This document shows, in pieces, positions 60,301 to 64,000 of a DNA stretch of 64,000 bases. The notes beneath the pieces were generated by a model. That model did not search any database. It was not told where the DNA came from and saw nothing but the letters and a program-made list of their open reading frames with translations. Numbering within the stretch: the first letter of the stretch is position 1; every line of letters begins with the position of its first letter. Location: positions 1,488,001-1,552,000 of the forward strand of contig PYIU01000004.1 of NCBI GenBank assembly GCA_003415625.1, read 5' to 3'. The stretch comes from Aquanectria penicillioides. Taxonomy: Eukaryota > Ascomycota > Sordariomycetes > Hypocreales > Nectriaceae. The translations under genes were made by a program, and so were the position numbers.

Positions 60301-60378
60301 AGACCAGGTCGCCACGGGAATAGGGGAGCTGGGACAACAAAAGGCAAACACGAGCAGCACCACATTTGCGTGGGCGTT

Positions 60379-60397
60379 TGTGTGTGTGTGTGTGTGT
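60379..60397. repeat. (GT)n microsatellite
   Basis: About nine GT units on the plus strand in the gene-poor right end. Confidence 0.85.
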
Positions 60398-62719
60398 GAC
60401 TCGACGGTAGGTGTGTGACTGTGAAGATCACCGTTCATCTCAGACAGGGCAGGGGTGGGAGAGGTCGCTGGCCCAATGGATTTAGGGGAACACAGCCTGT
60501 TGGCACGTTGGTTTTGTTTGATGACCTGAAGATGGCGGTCGAGGCAGAAGCTGATTCATGGATTCCGCTGCAGGTTGGGCAGACGAGGCGTCGCAAGGCG
60601 AGAGATGGCGGTCGAGTACCAAGCTGACCTACATCGGCCATTCCAGATCTCCGAGGCGCTGGCCAGCAACGCAGCAAAGCCTGATTGCCGGGTGCTCGCG
60701 GCCCTGTGGCTTGAAATGCGCCTACGCCAAGGACCTGGAAATTGAGACGTGGAGACGGTAGATGGGAGACTCTGGCAGGCAACGGGTGACGTAGCGAGTA
60801 TGGGGGATCGATCTGAATTGACCTGGCCTCAGGTAACACTGGGGGAGGGACCATTTGTCAGCCTGGTTGACCAGTTGAGATCCCCAAGGTCGGATATCGT
60901 CTCAGTTGCAACCCGAAGATTGGGGGGCTTGCAGCACACAGGCAGGTAGGTTACCAGGGAATGGGGTTTCTGTTGGCTTTCCTTCCTGCTTACCTACAGA
61001 GCATGCAATTATTGAAAGCAGGGAACAGCCCCGTCACATCGCACCCGCAACTTCGGTACCAAGATTGGGAGCTGAAAGATGGCCAAGAGTCGTACCATTT
61101 GTTCATTACCTGAGGCAGGCAAGCCTGGTAGGGATTTCTGGTCTTGTTGGTTTCGTTGCGCCTTGTCCCTCCCTCAGGTACAGTAATCGTCAGCAATGAT
61201 ATAGGTAGGTAGGTACCTTGGGTATCAAGACAGCGGCGCTGTCTTGCTTCAAATCAACTACCATGCGCACCATAGCACCGAGTTCTATTACACAACAGGG
61301 GAACTGTAACAACTGGTACCGTAAGGCCTACGCAAACATGTTCGTCGTCGTATTACTCGCTCCTCCGTCCAGTCACAGATTGGGTTGCATTCAGCGCGTG
61401 GTCTGCCCTGCCGAGGACGTGGATCGTGACCATTGACGGGTCCAGTGGGCCCTGATTGGACAAGTAAGTAAATGGCGGGGGCCACTACCGACAGGCAAGG
61501 TACATCCACTATCGTTCTGACGGGCTGGTCCCCCTTCGTCCTAAGCTTTTAGGGGCGTACCTACTGGCGCTACTTGTTTCCGGACAGCGGCCGCGACGCA
61601 GGGCAAATGACAAGAATGTGAAAAGGCTCGTGCCCGGGCTGGAGATTTGAGGACATGAGACGTGTGATGTGTATGACAGCTTCAGGCTTGCCCTACGTAT
61701 GTAGTTGGCCTTGCTGTTGCTGCCGATGGATAGATATACACGGGTTGGCTGGTTCCCAGCCTGTGGTTGGTGGATGGCTGGCGTGGTAGTGAGAGTGGGC
61801 GTGGGGAGATGCCTGTGGGCGGGCGTAATGGTGCAGGTGGTGGAATACCCTTTCGAGTCAAGCTCCCGTCGGGCACGCCGAGGACCGTGGTGAGGGGGGG
61901 GACCCAATGGCGCAGTGGGCTTGAACTGTGGCTGCTTTGGCGATCAATCAAGAAGAAAAGCCGATTATGCAAAAAGACAAGGAGAGACAGAAAAAGGAAA
62001 GTAGAAGAGATGAAAGTAAGAGACGAAGCTAGAGACCGAAGTGATTGCTCACATCATAGCAAGCAAGCAGATCTTGCAAAGAGAGAAAAAAAAAAGTGAG
62101 GCTCCACCAGGGTACGCCATGGGCAGCCTATGGTTTCCATGACTGGGGAACTACCTGTACCCCGTACTCTGTGCTTTTGAATAAGAAGAACCTTGAGGTA
62201 ACTGGTGTCGATACGAGATAGATAGGTATTGTAGCTTAGGTATTTAGATTGGATGTCAGCACGTACGGGTACTGCAAGGCAAGGTAAGGTAGGCTTCATG
62301 CCGTCACTGGTCATCTGTCTTCGCTTCCGCTGCCGTTGTTGGGTTTCCCGAGTCCTCACCGCCATTGGGTCCTCTCTTTATCAGGTCCATCCATAGCAGA
62401 CCAATTTTCCGGTGAGTCGTCGTCCAGTGGCAACTCTTCCAAGTCCACGGGCTATGCTTGCGTGAGGGCGAATGGAGTTGGAGGGGGCTAGGGCGCCGGA
62501 GAATGGTACATTTTAGGTAGGGGACCAGCTGGACAGACCCCCCGCCAAACGTCCAGGGCGTGATGGGCTTCTCAACTCAAGTCTGAGCCAGAGCCAGAAA
62601 CGAGAGCCGCAGAATGGACCAGGAATAATTAAAGGACCCAGCCAAAGAGAGTGACAGAATACGGACATGACATTCGATTATTTCGTGCTTTTTTTTTTTA
62701 TCACCGGCGCTCACTGTGA

Positions 62720-62742
62720 TGGGTGGTGGTGGTGGTGGTGGG
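62720..62742. repeat. (GGT)n microsatellite
   Basis: About six TGG units followed, some 20 bases on, by GAC/ACT triplets (62760-62785). No coding frame supports a protein repeat. Confidence 0.8.
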
Positions 62743-63114
62743 CGAGATTGGAAGAGGAGACGACGACGACGACTACTACGACAACCATAATGATGAAATC
62801 TGGTCGTGGGTTGTTCGTCACTTACACACAAGCTCGCCGTCCACATGCCCTCCGGATCACTAGGAAGCCAGCATACCATGCCTAGCTTGGGCAACATTGG
62901 CGCCGTCTTGCTTAATTCCCATTCCATATTGCTGTCTACCACCCTCCAATATGCAAAGCCATGTGCTTGTGGTTTATACACAGTAGCCGTCTCAAGGGCT
63001 AAGGAAAAAAAAAGGTTGGCACAATTGGAACGAACCAACACCTGGACGCCGGTGGCGCGTCTAGGCCGAGGCGGCGGAGCGCGGAGCTATTCTCGTCCGT
63101 CGTCTCTAGCAGAC

Positions 63115-63138
63115 AGGCAAGCAAGCAAGCAAGCAAGC
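63115..63138. repeat. (CAAG)n microsatellite
   Basis: Five to six CAAG units on the plus strand. Confidence 0.85.
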
Positions 63139-63279
63139 TAAAAGGAAATCCCATGGTCCACTGCCTATCACTCGATATCCATGATTCAACTATCGATCCG
63201 CCCGTCCATCAGCCCATTCATTGAGCAGAGCTGCTTAGGCTACCTGGCTCCCTGAACTCTCTTCCTGTTTCTTAGTAGC

Positions 63280-63321
63280 ATTGGTGTTGTTATTATTATT
63301 ATTATTGTTGTTGTTATTGTT
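63280..63321. repeat. (TTA)n/(TTG)n microsatellite
   Basis: About six TTA units passing into TTG units and ending TTATTG. Confidence 0.85.
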
Positions 63322-64000
63322 TTATGACAGAAGTCGTAGCTGGCGCATGTCTTATTATTGCACCTCACTGCGGATCCGGTTACGAATGTTGACAGACGCG
63401 GCTCTTGCGCACAGTCGTCGATAACCAGAGCCGATTGAAGGGCGTAAGGTTTCTCATATATGGGAGACTTGTTTTTTTCAAGCTGTGATTGACACCGGCT
63501 CGGTTCGCCCTTCGCATCCATGATCCATCGCCCGTGATCTGTCCCCCCGTTCCTCCACCCCCTCCCCAAACCCCCCCATCCGCCATCCATCCGCCATCCA
63601 CCATTCACTATCTTGCATCCCTGAAAGTGGTTTGGCTCTCCAGGGCACCCCCCTGTGAACCCCTCAGGCAGGCAGTCCCTCGCCTCCACGTAGGACTGTG
63701 ACCCAGTAGCCGCCTAGGCGATAGGGTGTCAGGAGTCAGTCGCCAGTCACCATCTCGGCGCCATATTGCTAACCACGTTCCATGGCCCCTACCAAGCCGC
63801 TACTTACACGGGTGCCGGAACTAAAACCTTACTCATTGACTGACTGGCAGTGGAGGCTTGTTGATTCAGTAACCCATTCGCCCTGTCCTCAGCCCTCCGC
63901 CCCCCCTGCTTTCCCGCGTCCATGTCCGTGCTGGCGCTGGTGTTGGTGCTGGTACTGGTGGTCTTGCCCCCTCTCCCTCCCACACTCTTACAACACACAC

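Larger units (their letters stand above)
57308..64000. other. Gene-poor right end of the window
   Basis: 6.7 kb without a gene I can support. It contains short frames on both strands and several microsatellites (listed separately). GTAC/TAGG-type short repeats such as TAGGTAGGTAGGTACC occur at 61201-61217. No transposase, tRNA or rRNA was recognised. A gene whose coding part lies beyond 64000 could have its leader here. Confidence 0.45.

Overview
This window is nuclear DNA of a filamentous ascomycete, most likely a Sordariomycete and perhaps Hypocreales. The evidence is short spliceosomal introns with GTRNGT donors, CTRAY branch points and YAG acceptors, roughly 52% GC, long pyrimidine-rich leaders, and a gene set that includes exgD, acuK, fmp52 and a fungal DHA1 transporter. 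The genus is not identified. I see no bacterial-style operons, CRISPR arrays, rRNA or convincing tRNA genes, and no secondary-metabolite cluster.

Layout from left to right: OPI3-type phospholipid methyltransferase (+, 1287-2195); cytosolic methionyl-tRNA synthetase (-, 3311-5383); LSB5-like VHS/GAT endocytic adaptor (+, 6947-8572); a 10 kb region without recognisable genes that holds a 439-bp MITE (12062-12500) and ends in the long 5' leader of a four-finger C2H2 transcription factor (+, 18988-20395); a DsbA-like thioredoxin-fold protein (+, 22356-23293); TFIIE beta (-, 23699-24595); cytochrome b5 (-, 25451-26033); a Nudix hydrolase (-, 28745-29335); the actin capping protein alpha subunit with seven exons (-, 30217-31442); branched-chain keto acid dehydrogenase E1 beta (-, 32112-33376); membrane-anchored GH5 glucanase exgD (+, 33777-35942); a DHA1 drug:H+ antiporter (+, 37881-40758); a second gene-poor stretch of 7.5 kb leading into the AcuK-like Zn2Cys6/PAS regulator of gluconeogenesis (+, 48274-50520); riboflavin kinase (-, 50999-51741); Fmp52 (-, 53333-54100); a small RING protein (+, 55119-55790); and a small mitochondrial-like conserved fungal protein (-, 56942-57307). 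The last 6.7 kb shows no gene I can support.

The genes are mostly conserved housekeeping functions and do not form one pathway. There are thematic links: flavin and redox chemistry (FMN1, CYB5, DsbA-like), mitochondrial metabolism (BCKDHB, FMP52) and carbon metabolism (acuK), but no shared regulation is visible.

The most useful results concern gene models. Two genes (the C2H2 factor and the DHA1 transporter) are open only if one C is restored in a run of five Cs, and a third (the RING gene) shows the same pattern less clearly. The E1 beta gene has a short unlisted last exon that supplies the family C-terminus. I found no sign of a novel multi-gene system.
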